From positions 434,001-498,000 of the forward strand of contig NZ_JBFUPK010000002.1 in assembly GCF_041355105.1 (NCBI RefSeq): a stretch of DNA of 64,000 bases. The letters run 5' to 3'. Position 1 is the first letter of the stretch. Each line of letters begins with the position of its first letter. Below, piece by piece: positions 1-8,213 of this stretch. The DNA comes from Terriglobus sp. RCC_193. Its GTDB lineage: Bacteria > Acidobacteriota > Terriglobia > Terriglobales > Acidobacteriaceae. The notes beneath the pieces were generated by a model, which did not search any database, was not told where the DNA came from, and saw only the letters and a program-made list of their open reading frames with translations. The position numbers and the translations under genes were made by a program.

Positions 1-1
1 G

Positions 2-883
2 ATCACGGAAGAACAGGCCAAAAGCGACAAGCTGACGCTTCTCCGCACACTGATTGACACGGAGATTACTGAACAGCGCGCCGCCAAGATGAACCTGACA
101 GCCACCAATGAAGAGGTGGACGCCAAGCTGACGGAGATGAAGAGCCACTACACCGAAGAGCAGTTCAACCAGATGCTCAAGGAAAGTGGCCGTTCGCTGG
201 ATGAGGTTCGTCGTGACTTGCGCAAGCAACTGACACTGGAAAAGCTGTTTAATAAAGAGATCAACAGCAAAATCAATGTGACCGATGGCGAAGTCTCAAA
301 CTTCTACAACGCGCACAAGGCCGATTTCAACCTGATTGAAAACAAGATTCACCTTGCCCAGATTGTGGTGACGAATCAGCCATCGCAACAGGCGGGCGGC
401 ACGAATCTACAGGGCAGCAAGGCTGGCAACGATGCCGATGCGCGCAAGAAGATTGCCACGCTGAAAGCACAGTTGGACAGTGGCGCGGACTTCAGCGCAC
501 TGGCTGCAAATTATTCCGAAGACCCACAAACTGCGTCCAACGGCGGCGATATGGGCTTCATCTCGGAATCGCAACTGCGGCAGGATGCGCAGGTGTGGGA
601 TGCGGTAAGCAAGCTGAAGGCAGGCGAAAACACGGCCATCATCACGATTACGCCTCCGGGATCGAAGCAGCCCGTTGGTTATTCGATCATCCATCTGGTG
701 AGCCGCGAAGCCGCAGGACAACGCGATCTGACCAATCCTGCGGTGCAGCAGAGCATTCGCGATCAGATTCGCAACACCCGCAGCCAGCTACTGCGCAGCG
801 CGTACATCGAAATGCTGCGTGACCAGGCAAAGGTAGAGAACTACTACGCGGAAAACATCTTCAAGGCTGGCTCAGGCGCGTAA
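2..883 (+). CDS. SurA-like peptidyl-prolyl isomerase/chaperone, 5' end outside window
   Basis: The reading frame is open to the left edge, so the signal peptide and true start lie outside the window. The visible part has a SurA-type N-terminal helical domain (charged helices up to about residue 100 of the visible protein) followed by a PpiC/parvulin rotamase domain. Typical parvulin signatures are present: HLAQIVV, then ADFSALAANYSEDPQTASNGG, a GDMGF turn and a GYSIIHLV strand. Family members act in the periplasm, helping outer-membrane proteins fold, with prolyl cis-trans isomerase activity. That suits a genome with huge TonB receptors. A stem-loop terminator follows at 909-933. The fold assignment is firm; the exact family (SurA, PrsA or PpiC) is less certain because the start is missing. 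Confidence 0.88.
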   Translation: MTEEQAKSDKLTLLRTLIDTEITEQRAAKMNLTATNEEVDAKLTEMKSHYTEEQFNQMLKESGRSLDEVRRDLRKQLTLEKLFNKEINSKINVTDGEVSNFYNAHKADFNLIENKIHLAQIVVTNQPSQQAGGTNLQGSKAGNDADARKKIATLKAQLDSGADFSALAANYSEDPQTASNGGDMGFISESQLRQDAQVWDAVSKLKAGENTAIITITPPGSKQPVGYSIIHLVSREAAGQRDLTNPAVQQSIRDQIRNTRSQLLRSAYIEMLRDQAKVENYYAENIFKAGSGA

Positions 884-908
884 CGGATTCGCAACTTACG
901 AATGAGAG

Positions 909-933
909 AGGCCTGGCGATTGCCGGGCCTTTC
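909..933 (+). terminator. Rho-independent terminator after the isomerase gene
   Basis: A 9-bp stem (AGGCCTGGC with GCCGGGCCT, one G-T wobble) is followed by TTTCT, 25 bases after the stop codon. Confidence 0.7.
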
Positions 934-957
934 TGTTGGCATGTGTAATCCCGCCTA

Positions 958-1094
958 TCATTCTGAGGAGCGTAGCGACGAAGAATCCCCGCGATGCTTC
1001 CTGTGCGATGCGGCCTCTGTCTTTCTCGCCAGGAACCTTTAACCGCTGTGCCACTGCCAAACCTATCGGATTCTTCGCTGCGCTCAGAATGACG
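958..1094. repeat. Inverted pair of dispersed repeat 'A'
   Basis: Two copies of a roughly 27-bp element face each other. The left copy (958-991) reads as the reverse complement of the right copy (1068-1094), which has the core GGATTCTTCGC..CGCTCAGAATGACG. The same element occurs as another inverted pair at 4624-4652/4731-4760 and singly at 41487-41514. The arrangement resembles the REP/BIME intergenic repeats of other bacteria. All copies lie outside genes. Confidence 0.75.
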
Positions 1095-1118
1095 GCCTTT
1101 GTGCACTAACAGAAAGTC

Positions 1119-1146
1119 AAAGAGCGGCCTTGAAGGCCGCTCTTTT
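1119..1146. terminator. Strong bidirectional terminator hairpin
   Basis: A 12-bp perfect stem (AAAGAGCGGCCT with AGGCCGCTCTTT) has a 3-base loop and T-rich flanks on both strands. It lies just after the stop codon of the leftward cytochrome gene. Confidence 0.75.
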
Positions 1147-1167
1147 CTATGGCTGACTTACTCTGAT

Positions 1168-1701
1168 TTAGAACTGCAGATCCGCTGCGTGCGAATCGAA
1201 TTTCGCGGCGTCAATGCCCGGCACTTTCTTCAGGTCGTCAATGGTCTTGAAGGTGCCGTTCTTATCGCGGTAGGCCACGAGTGCCTTCGATTCGTCGTCC
1301 GTAAGGCCCAAATCTGTGGCGAGTTCGGTGGCAGATTCCGTATTGACGGCAATCTTGTGTGCCGCGGCGGGAGCGGGAGCGGTCGCACCTGCGCTGTCCA
1401 GACCGTAGTTCTTCGTCACGTAGTCCAGGATGGCCTGAAAGTCCTCATCAGATCCCGTGGCGCCATAGCCCACCATCTTGGTGATGGTCGCTGTCCATCC
1501 ATCGCGGTCCTTGTGCTGGCCGGTGATGTTGGTGATGGAGTGGCACTTGGTGCAGGTGGCCACGGTAATGTCCTTGCCGGGGCCTGCGGGCATCTGGTCC
1601 GCAGCGGACTGGGCGGAGACAGCGCTGCCCAGGGAAACACCCCAGACCAGCAGCGGAAGGCCAAACGTTAAGCTAAGAAGGACCGGTTTTGCATGCTTCA
1701 T
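1168..1701 (-). CDS. Secreted cytochrome c fused to a ComEA-like helix-hairpin-helix domain
   Basis: The 177-residue protein starts with a signal peptide (MKHAKP, a hydrophobic stretch, cleavage near SAVSAQS). A single haem c motif CTKCH follows about 50 residues in, with a plausible distal Met in the MVGYG region. After an Ala/Pro linker the C-terminal ~65 residues read VNTESATELATDLGLTDDES..YRDKNGTFKTIDDLKKVPGID. This is the tandem helix-hairpin-helix pattern of ComEA, usually a DNA-binding or structural module. The start at 1701 was chosen because it gives a compact signal peptide; an ATG six codons upstream is possible. Electron transfer is implied by the haem motif. The role of the HhH part in an exported cytochrome is unknown. 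Confidence 0.82.
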   Translation of the reverse strand: MKHAKPVLLSLTFGLPLLVWGVSLGSAVSAQSAADQMPAGPGKDITVATCTKCHSITNITGQHKDRDGWTATITKMVGYGATGSDEDFQAILDYVTKNYGLDSAGATAPAPAAAHKIAVNTESATELATDLGLTDDESKALVAYRDKNGTFKTIDDLKKVPGIDAAKFDSHAADLQF

Positions 1702-1875
1702 GTGTTCTCTGTCACCCATAAAAAGAATTACAAACAATGAAGACCCGGGGCGCGGACGTGCGTTGCGGTCAGCGGGCCAAGCGATGCAATACACCTTTGC
1801 ACCCGCCTGACGGCAGGCGGCGAACTTTGCAGTAGGATTGCAGCGGTTATTCCGACGCGTCCAGTGTATCGCGTT

Positions 1876-2940
1876 TCATCCGCGTTTTTTGCTGCGGGGA
1901 CGCGCCGTTCCGCGCGCGCCGTGCGGTTCACTGCTGGATTCTCGCACCACAAGCGTTGCCGGCAGGCGAACGGTCTCCAATGGCAGCGGGGTTTCGCCGC
2001 TACTGCGGATGCGGCGTAAAAGGACCTGTACGGCCCGCGCGCCGATATCTGCCGCCGGCTGAACAATGGTGGTGATGCCGGGACGGAAGAAGTCCTCGCC
2101 GTTGAGCTCATCAAAACAAACCACTGCCACATCACGCGGCGTTTCCAGGCCGAGCGCGTAGAGCGCCTTCAACATTCCCAGCCCGGTGACGCCATTGGTG
2201 GCGAAGATGGCTGAAGGGCGTTCCCGTGCTCCGAGCAGCCCCTCCTGGCAGACGCGAGCAATCTCTCCCTGCTGGAAACCGGCCTGCCAAACAAGTCGTT
2301 CACGTACTTGCAGACCGTGGTGTTGCATCGCCGTGCGATAGCCACGAAGGCGCGCCTGCTCATTGCGCAGCGTGGGCGGCCCGGTGATGACGGCGATTTC
2401 GCGATGACCGCGCTCCACCAGATGCGAGACGGCCATCGCGGCGGCTCGTGCATCGTCCACGCAGACGGAATCAACGGCAAGCCCTTCGGGCAGACGATCG
2501 AGGCAGACCAGCGGTGCTTGCGCGGTAACAGATGTCGCCTGTTCTTTCGTCCATCCGTGACCACCGGCGGCAACCAGCAGCGTGCCTTCACTGCGCTGCG
2601 ACCGCAGCAGTTCCAGCATGGCGCTTTCACGATCGTGATCGTTTTCGCTGTCGAGCACCATCAGGAAGTAGCCCGCTTCGCGCGCGGCAGACTCCGCACC
2701 GCGAATGATGTGTGGATAGAACGGTACCGTGATGTCCGGCACCACAATGCCCAGCGTATGCGTGCGATTGGTGCGCAGGCTGCGGGCGATCAGATTCGGC
2801 TGGTAGTTCAGTTCACGGATGGCCGCCAGCACACGCTGACGCGCCGCTTCACTGACGCCGGCGACGCCATTGACAACATTCGAAACCGTTCCGGCCGAGA
2901 CGCCTGCCAGCTTGGCCAGCTCTTTTTGCGTGGGTGCCAT
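1876..2940 (-). CDS. LacI-family transcriptional regulator, probably of rhamnose genes
   Basis: The 354-residue protein begins MAPTQKELAKLAGVSAGTVS, the classic LacI helix-turn-helix, followed by the hinge helix (NLIARSLRT). A periplasmic-binding-protein-like sensor domain runs from about residue 60 (TLGIVVPDITVPFYPHI) to the end and includes the usual CFDELNGEDFF segment. The gene lies beside rhamnulokinase and the rhamnulose-1-phosphate aldolase, so a rhamnose-derived effector is likely. A CG-centred LacI-type site, TGANNCGNNTCA, is found upstream of the aldolase gene, lutA and a TonB receptor. An inverted repeat overlaps the start codon at 2938-2940 and may be autoregulatory. Family is certain; effector and targets are inferred. 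Confidence 0.9.
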   Translation of the reverse strand: MAPTQKELAKLAGVSAGTVSNVVNGVAGVSEAARQRVLAAIRELNYQPNLIARSLRTNRTHTLGIVVPDITVPFYPHIIRGAESAAREAGYFLMVLDSENDHDRESAMLELLRSQRSEGTLLVAAGGHGWTKEQATSVTAQAPLVCLDRLPEGLAVDSVCVDDARAAAMAVSHLVERGHREIAVITGPPTLRNEQARLRGYRTAMQHHGLQVRERLVWQAGFQQGEIARVCQEGLLGARERPSAIFATNGVTGLGMLKALYALGLETPRDVAVVCFDELNGEDFFRPGITTIVQPAADIGARAVQVLLRRIRSSGETPLPLETVRLPATLVVRESSSEPHGARGTARPRSKKRG

Positions 2941-2992
2941 TGCACTGGAATTGTAGCGGGAAATAAGGCTGTAGCGAGCATTCCAGTGCAAT
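2939..2992. promoter_or_regulatory. 13-bp perfect inverted repeat at the lacI-family gene start
   Basis: ATTGCACTGGAAT (2939-2951) and its exact reverse complement ATTCCAGTGCAAT (2980-2992) are separated by 28 bases, and the first overlaps the start codon. Each arm is itself partly palindromic (GCATT..AATGC). This fits paired operator sites for autoregulation or a leader hairpin; the sequence alone does not decide. Confidence 0.5.
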
Positions 2993-3173
2993 GCAACAAC
3001 ACATTTCGTACCCCAGCCGTGGTAGTCATGGAGTATGTTCCTGCATCCGACCGCGTCCAAAACAGAAACCACGCTGGTGCAGGCTGTTGTGGAATCCAGC
3101 ACCCATGATCTGATCTGCTGCAAAGCCTGCGGATGCTACCGTGGGCCGATTCAGAAAACGAATGAGACCCCTC

Positions 3174-4607
3174 TCAGAATGCAGTTCGTAGTGTTGCAGC
3201 CCATTCCGCAATGCTTTGTGCATCTGCAGAGTTTTCCAGCGCTGCCATCTGCACCGCGAAGTTGCCCAGCGTGGAGGATTCCATCGCACCACGGACCACT
3301 TCTAACCCCGTTGCCAGTGCTGTGAGGCGGTTCAGCACTTCGTTGCGACTGCCTCCGCCTACGATGTAGACCTTCTTCAGCTTCTTGCCGGTGATGGATG
3401 CGATCGCATCAAGCACTTCTGCATAACGGAAGGCGAGGCTATGCAGGATGAGCGCGGTGATTCCCGGTGCATCTTCGGGATAAGGCGAGAGTGTGGGATG
3501 ACCGTTCTCCGCAAGCTGCCGATTGATGCGGGCGGGCATATCGCCGGGCAACAGCAGATCGGGAGCGTCCACGTCGATGAGGTATTGCGGCTTCCCCAAT
3601 GCTTCGGCCAGCGGTAGCAGTTCTTCGTATGTCCAGTCACGCCCCGCTGCGCGCCAGGTGTCCAGGCAGTTGCGCAGAAGCCACATGCCATTCACATTCT
3701 TGTGGAAGAGGATGCGTCCGCCTGCAGCGCCAAAATTAGTCAGGTTCTCGTCACGTGCGGGCTGCGAGTTGTTCGGTTCTTTCAGCAGCGTTCCCACCAG
3801 AGACCACGTGCCGCTGGAGATGTACGCCCAATCCTCTGCAGCATCAGGAATGCCAGCGATGGCCGATGCCGTGTCGTGGCAGCAGGGCGCAATCAATTGC
3901 GTATCGCGGAATGCAGGCAACGATGCGAGCGGCCCGCTGAGTTTGCCCACGATAGTTCCCGGCGGCACGATGGGAGAAGCCATCTCGGGATCCAGATCCA
4001 GCTTCTCAAAGATGCCGGTGGCCCATTCGCCGCGATGCAGATCGATAAGTTGCGTATGCGTGGCGTTGGTGTACTCGCTGACTGCCTGGCCGCCCAGCCG
4101 ATGGAGGATGTACTCCGGCAGATGCAGCCATCGCGTCTGCGGCATGCCCGCCATCTTGTCCGCGTAGAGCTGATAAAGCGTGTTGATGCGCATGATGCCG
4201 ATGGCAGTAAGCACGCGCATCTGCGACGCGGGAAGAATCTGATGCACAGCCTCTTCGCTGGCAATGTTGCGCACATCGCGATAGCAATAAGGATCGCCAA
4301 TGGCCGCGCCATTTTCGTCGAGGCGCGCATAGTCCACGGCCCATCCATCCACCGCGATGGAACGGATGCCTTCCGTGGCAATCTCCGCGGACTTTTTCAG
4401 GCCTTCGTTAAGGCCCGCTTCAATCTTTGCCAGGTTCCAGCGGAGTCCTTCGGGTGTTTCCACCGCGTTATTCGGAAAACGATGCACCAGCGTGCTCTGC
4501 GGACCATTTGCGGTCCAGCGCAGCAATGAGACGCGGCAGCTTTCCGCTCCAAGGTCGATGGCGATGAGTGCACGTGTGTCGGCGGGTGTCACTGTGTGCT
4601 TCTCCAT
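3174..4607 (-). CDS. rhaB: Rhamnulokinase (FGGY family)
   Basis: The 477-residue FGGY carbohydrate kinase has the length expected for RhaB. Visible motifs are the phosphate-1 loop AIDLGAESCRV (about residues 16-26), the substrate-side VDGWAVDYARLD (86-97), HDTASAIAGIP followed by YISSGTWSLVG in the middle, and the C-terminal adenosine loop VGGGSRNEVLNRL. The enzyme phosphorylates L-rhamnulose to L-rhamnulose-1-phosphate, the substrate of the next gene upstream. The start at 4607 is the ATG immediately before the conserved N-terminus; the frame is open further upstream but runs into repeat sequence. The 208-base gap to the aldolase gene holds two inverted repeat copies. L-rhamnose isomerase was not seen in the window. 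Confidence 0.9.
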   Translation of the reverse strand: MEKHTVTPADTRALIAIDLGAESCRVSLLRWTANGPQSTLVHRFPNNAVETPEGLRWNLAKIEAGLNEGLKKSAEIATEGIRSIAVDGWAVDYARLDENGAAIGDPYCYRDVRNIASEEAVHQILPASQMRVLTAIGIMRINTLYQLYADKMAGMPQTRWLHLPEYILHRLGGQAVSEYTNATHTQLIDLHRGEWATGIFEKLDLDPEMASPIVPPGTIVGKLSGPLASLPAFRDTQLIAPCCHDTASAIAGIPDAAEDWAYISSGTWSLVGTLLKEPNNSQPARDENLTNFGAAGGRILFHKNVNGMWLLRNCLDTWRAAGRDWTYEELLPLAEALGKPQYLIDVDAPDLLLPGDMPARINRQLAENGHPTLSPYPEDAPGITALILHSLAFRYAEVLDAIASITGKKLKKVYIVGGGSRNEVLNRLTALATGLEVVRGAMESSTLGNFAVQMAALENSADAQSIAEWAATLRTAF

Positions 4608-4623
4608 AGGATCGTTTCTGGCT

Positions 4624-4760
4624 GTCATTACTGAGCGAAGCGAAGAATCCCCACGGTGCTGGCAGTGGCAATGCACTTGAGAGTTTCTTGTGAGAAAGCT
4701 CGAAGCTATATCAGTGATTAAAGATGCCCAGGGATTCTTCGCGTTGCTCAGAATGACAGC
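4624..4760. repeat. Second inverted pair of dispersed repeat 'A'
   Basis: Copies at 4624-4652 and 4731-4760 are in opposite orientation, with the same core as the pair at 958-1094. They fill most of the gap between the aldolase gene and rhaB and could form a large stem in the operon mRNA. Confidence 0.75.
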
Positions 4761-4815
4761 TCTTTGTTCTGCAACGGATGACCGGAAGCAGAGGTGCTTC
4801 CGGTCATCTGCGTTC

Positions 4816-7029
4816 TTAACGGAGGAAGGCTTCCGGCAGACCACCATCCACGGGAATGAGGTGGCCGCTGGTCACCGGAGCCTTGGGGCCACCGATAAAG
4901 AGGATTGCCTCTGCGTTGTCCTTCGGATCAATGGGAACATGCGTGAGCGTGCGGCGTGCGTAGAACTCCGCCAGCTTGTCGCGCAGGTCATCATCGCTGT
5001 CGTTCTCTTCGAACGCGATGTTGTACTTCGCAAGCGAAGCCTTCACGCGATCGCGCGGGAACATGGTCGATCCCTTTACGACAGTGGCCGGACTGATGCC
5101 ATTCACACGTACATCGGGCGAGAAGGTGATGGCGAGTTCACGCACCAGGTGGCTAAGCGCCGCCTTGGAGATGTCGTAGACTTCGCTTCCCTTCTTCGGC
5201 ACCACAGCGTTGGCCGAGCTGGTGAGCACGATCGACGAACCCTTCAGACCCTGCGCCTTGAAGACCTTGTTCGCTTCATCGCCCAGCAGCCAGTTGGCGG
5301 TCACGTTGATCTCCAGCGTGGTGGCCCACTGCGCGTCGCTGATGACGCCCGAGGGCGACGATGGGAAGATAGCCGCGGTGTTGACCAGAATGTCGAGACC
5401 GCCGAAGGCCGCGACAGCTTTGTTGAGTGCTTCGCGGATCTTCTCACGATTGCGGATGTCGATGGTGACACCGATAGCCGCTTCCTTGCCCGCAATGGCC
5501 TGCGCCTCTGCCGCAACCCTATCCGCACCTTCCTGCGTCAGGTCGGCAACGACAATGTGTGCGCCACGCTGCGCTGCGAGCAATACCGTCTCCCGGCCGA
5601 TGCCGGAGGCTCCACCGACGACCATGACGATGCGGCGGCTTAGCTCCTTCTCAGGTGGCTGACGCTGAATCTTGGCCTCTTCCAGCGCCCAGTATTCAAT
5701 GCGAAAAGCCTCGCTGGGCGGCAGTGCAACGTAGTTCTCTTCCGTAGCGAAGGCCGACGTATCCGCCGCAGGGCCGGACTGTGGCAGCACCGGCGGGCAT
5801 TTGCCTTCGCCAAGCTGACCAGCGCCGCCCATCACGTGGATGGCGTTGGTGTAGAACTCGCCGGTGATGCGGCTTTCGGCCTTGTTCTTGCCGAAGCTGA
5901 ACATGCCCACACCCGGGATCAGAACGACCGTCGGATTGGGATCGCGCATCTTCGGCGATTCGGGCAACGCGTGGTTGGAATAGTACTGCGCATACTCCTT
6001 GCGATACGTTTCCAGCGTGGAGGCGATGGCCTTCTTCAGCGATTCGACATCGCCACCCTTCACGTTCCACTCCACGTACATGGGGCGAATCTTGGTGCGG
6101 ATGAAGTGGTCCGGGCAGGAGGTGCCCAGGTGCGCCAGCTTCTTTGCGAACGCAGAGTTCACAAACTCCAGCACATCTTCCTTGTCGCTGAAGGTGCCGA
6201 TGAGGCGCTGCCTTTGCGAGACGCCGCCGCGGATAATCGGCATCAACTGCGCTGCAAGAACTTCGCGCTCGGCGTGGTTCGCGTGCTTAGCCCCACCAAA
6301 GGCAGGCGCGCCCTTCTTCAGATTGTGCGCTTCAATGAACTGGCCGATCTGGTCAATGATCGTCACCGTGTTCAGATAGCTTTCCCGCTGCGTTTCGCCC
6401 CATGTGAACAGGCCGTGTCCGCCCAGAACGATGCCATCGCAGCCGGGATTGTCCGCAACTGCCTTCGTCAGCATCATGCCCAGTTCAAAGCCCGGACGTT
6501 GCCAGGGAACCCAGACGATCTTGTGGCCAAACTCCGCGTTGAACTGCTCCATCTTCTCTTTGCCGTTGGCCGATGCAGCCAGCGCAATACCCCAGTCAGG
6601 ATGCAGGTGATCGACGTGCGGGAAGGGAAGATAGCCGTGCAGCGGCGTATCAATGGATGCGGGCGTGGGGTTGTTGTTGAAGGTGCAGAGGGGGTACATG
6701 GCCACCATCTCGTCCTCAAGGTCCACACCGCGGTAGCGTTTGACCAGCGCCAGCAGCTTGTCGAGATAGAGCGTGGCAAAGCCCGAACGCTTGATGGAAC
6801 CCAGGTCGCCGCCGGAGCCCTTCACCCAGAGGACCTTTACGGTCTCGCCGGTCAGCGGATCGATCTCATCGAGCTTCGACGAGGTGTTGCCGCCACCAAA
6901 GTTGGTCAGGCGCAGGTCTGATCCCAGCAGGTTCGAGCGATAACGGAGCAGTTCCGCAGGATCAAGCTTTGACGCGATGGCGTCGTCCCAGCGGTCTTCC
7001 AGAAACTTCAGCTTTGCAGTGCTTTCCAT
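4816..7029 (-). CDS. rhaEW: Bifunctional rhamnulose-1-phosphate aldolase / lactaldehyde dehydrogenase
   Basis: The 737-residue protein joins two enzymes. Residues ~1-430 are a class II (zinc) aldolase domain with HVDHLHPDWGIALAAS and GGHGLFTWGE, providing His ligands. Residues ~465-737 are a short-chain dehydrogenase with VVGGASGIGRE (nucleotide loop), NTAAIFPSS, a Ser/Tyr/Lys set (LTSSAN, YDISK) and a C-terminal VDGG. This is the architecture called RhaEW/YuxG in other bacteria: it splits L-rhamnulose-1-phosphate into DHAP and L-lactaldehyde, then oxidises the aldehyde to L-lactate. The lactate would feed lutABC at 14.9 kb. The ATG at 7029 precedes the conserved start and has GAAGGGA upstream. 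A LacI-type operator lies about 130 bases upstream. Confidence 0.92.
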   Translation of the reverse strand: MESTAKLKFLEDRWDDAIASKLDPAELLRYRSNLLGSDLRLTNFGGGNTSSKLDEIDPLTGETVKVLWVKGSGGDLGSIKRSGFATLYLDKLLALVKRYRGVDLEDEMVAMYPLCTFNNNPTPASIDTPLHGYLPFPHVDHLHPDWGIALAASANGKEKMEQFNAEFGHKIVWVPWQRPGFELGMMLTKAVADNPGCDGIVLGGHGLFTWGETQRESYLNTVTIIDQIGQFIEAHNLKKGAPAFGGAKHANHAEREVLAAQLMPIIRGGVSQRQRLIGTFSDKEDVLEFVNSAFAKKLAHLGTSCPDHFIRTKIRPMYVEWNVKGGDVESLKKAIASTLETYRKEYAQYYSNHALPESPKMRDPNPTVVLIPGVGMFSFGKNKAESRITGEFYTNAIHVMGGAGQLGEGKCPPVLPQSGPAADTSAFATEENYVALPPSEAFRIEYWALEEAKIQRQPPEKELSRRIVMVVGGASGIGRETVLLAAQRGAHIVVADLTQEGADRVAAEAQAIAGKEAAIGVTIDIRNREKIREALNKAVAAFGGLDILVNTAAIFPSSPSGVISDAQWATTLEINVTANWLLGDEANKVFKAQGLKGSSIVLTSSANAVVPKKGSEVYDISKAALSHLVRELAITFSPDVRVNGISPATVVKGSTMFPRDRVKASLAKYNIAFEENDSDDDLRDKLAEFYARRTLTHVPIDPKDNAEAILFIGGPKAPVTSGHLIPVDGGLPEAFLR

Positions 7030-7155
7030 GAGGTCCCTTCTGAACATTCCAAGCGCCGCCAGACGGGCGAAGAAGGCCAAGCCGTCTTTGCCCTAAAGTC
7101 CGCGGACGCCCGCATCATCGCACAGCGAAAGTGGAGTTGGCCACGCTCGCTGAGA

Positions 7156-7177
7156 GAATTTTGAATCGTCTCAATTC
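7156..7177. promoter_or_regulatory. LacI-type operator upstream of the rhamnose operon
   Basis: An imperfect palindrome centred on CG contains TGAATCGTCTCA (7162-7173), fitting TGANNCGNNTCA. Its 16-base core ATTTTGAATCGTCTCA (7158-7173) recurs exactly, on the other strand, at 27805-27820 upstream of a TonB receptor. Confidence 0.65.
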
Positions 7178-7298
7178 TACGCGCAAATTTTTACTCGCGT
7201 CCGTGTGGCTGGACAAATTCCCCGCCCTTTCATCGCCCGGGCGAGCAGGACCATGCCGCCGCAAAGTACAGTGGTTGGCAGAGGAAACCTAACCGACC

Positions 7299-8147
7299 AT
7301 GAAACTTGTTCGTTATGGCCGTCCGGGACACGAGCATCCCGGCATTGTGGCTCCGGATGGAACCGTGCGTGATCTGACCGGTATTGTGCCGGATATTGCC
7401 GGCGACGCCCTGCGCCCCGAGGCGCTAGCAGAACTGGCCGCGCTGGATCTGAATCGCCTGCCCACTGTCGCGGCGGGAACGCGTATCGGCGCCTGCGTGG
7501 GCCACGTGGGCAAGTTCCTGTGCATCGGCCTGAACTACGCCGACCACGCCGCGGAATCCGGCATGGAAGTGCCGAAGGAACCTGTTGTATTTATGAAGGC
7601 CACCTCATCCATCTGCGGCCCCAATGACGGCATTGTGATTCCGAAGGACTCCGAGAAGACGGACTGGGAAGTAGAACTGGGCATAGTCATTGGCCGCGAA
7701 GCCCGCTACGTCTCCAAAGCGGACGCGCTGGATTACGTCGCTGGATACTGCGTGATCAACGATCTCTCCGAGCGTGCGTTTCAACTCGAAGGCACAGGCC
7801 AGTGGGTGAAGGGCAAGAGTGCCGACACCTTTGGGCCCATCGGCCCGTGGCTGGTAACGAAGGACGAAGTGCCCGATCCGCAGAACCTGAAGATGTGGCT
7901 GGAAGTAGACGGCCACCGCTACCAGGACGGATCAACAAAGACGATGGTGTACGGCGTGGCGCATCTCGTCAGCTACTTGAGCAAGTTTATGAGCCTGCAA
8001 CCGGGCGACATCATCTCCACGGGCACGCCGCCGGGCGTGGGCCTGGGACAGAAGCCGCCGGTGTACCTGAAGCCGGGACAAGTGGTGAAGCTAGGCATTG
8101 AAGGACTTGGAACGCAGACGCAGAACGTGACAGCGTACAGCGCGTAG
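7299..8147 (+). CDS. Fumarylacetoacetate-hydrolase-family enzyme, probably a 2,4-diketo-3-deoxy-sugar-acid hydrolase
   Basis: The 282-residue protein has a short N-terminal domain (MKLVRYGRPGHEHPGIV) and a C-terminal FAH domain from about residue 75. Signature stretches are GLNYADHAAESG, the acidic metal ligands in DWEVELGIVIG, the CVINDLSERAFQ segment and GTPPGVGLGQKP. Among FAH proteins this length and pattern fit hydrolases of 2,4-diketo-3-deoxy-fuconate or -rhamnonate in non-phosphorylated sugar pathways. Its position, divergent from the rhamnose operon across a shared regulatory region, supports deoxyhexose breakdown. Substrate is inferred. A perfect terminator follows. Confidence 0.83.
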   Translation: MKLVRYGRPGHEHPGIVAPDGTVRDLTGIVPDIAGDALRPEALAELAALDLNRLPTVAAGTRIGACVGHVGKFLCIGLNYADHAAESGMEVPKEPVVFMKATSSICGPNDGIVIPKDSEKTDWEVELGIVIGREARYVSKADALDYVAGYCVINDLSERAFQLEGTGQWVKGKSADTFGPIGPWLVTKDEVPDPQNLKMWLEVDGHRYQDGSTKTMVYGVAHLVSYLSKFMSLQPGDIISTGTPPGVGLGQKPPVYLKPGQVVKLGIEGLGTQTQNVTAYSA

Positions 8148-8166
8148 TTGAAACTATGAGCCGACA

Positions 8167-8202
8167 AATGGGGGCAGGCCGCATAGCCTGCCCCCATTCT
8201 TT
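8167..8202. terminator. Bidirectional terminator between convergent genes
   Basis: A 13-bp perfect stem (AATGGGGGCAGGC with its reverse complement) with a 5-base loop and following Ts lies between the FAH gene and the convergent surface-protein gene. Confidence 0.85.
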
Positions 8203-8213
8203 TCGGGCGGAAA

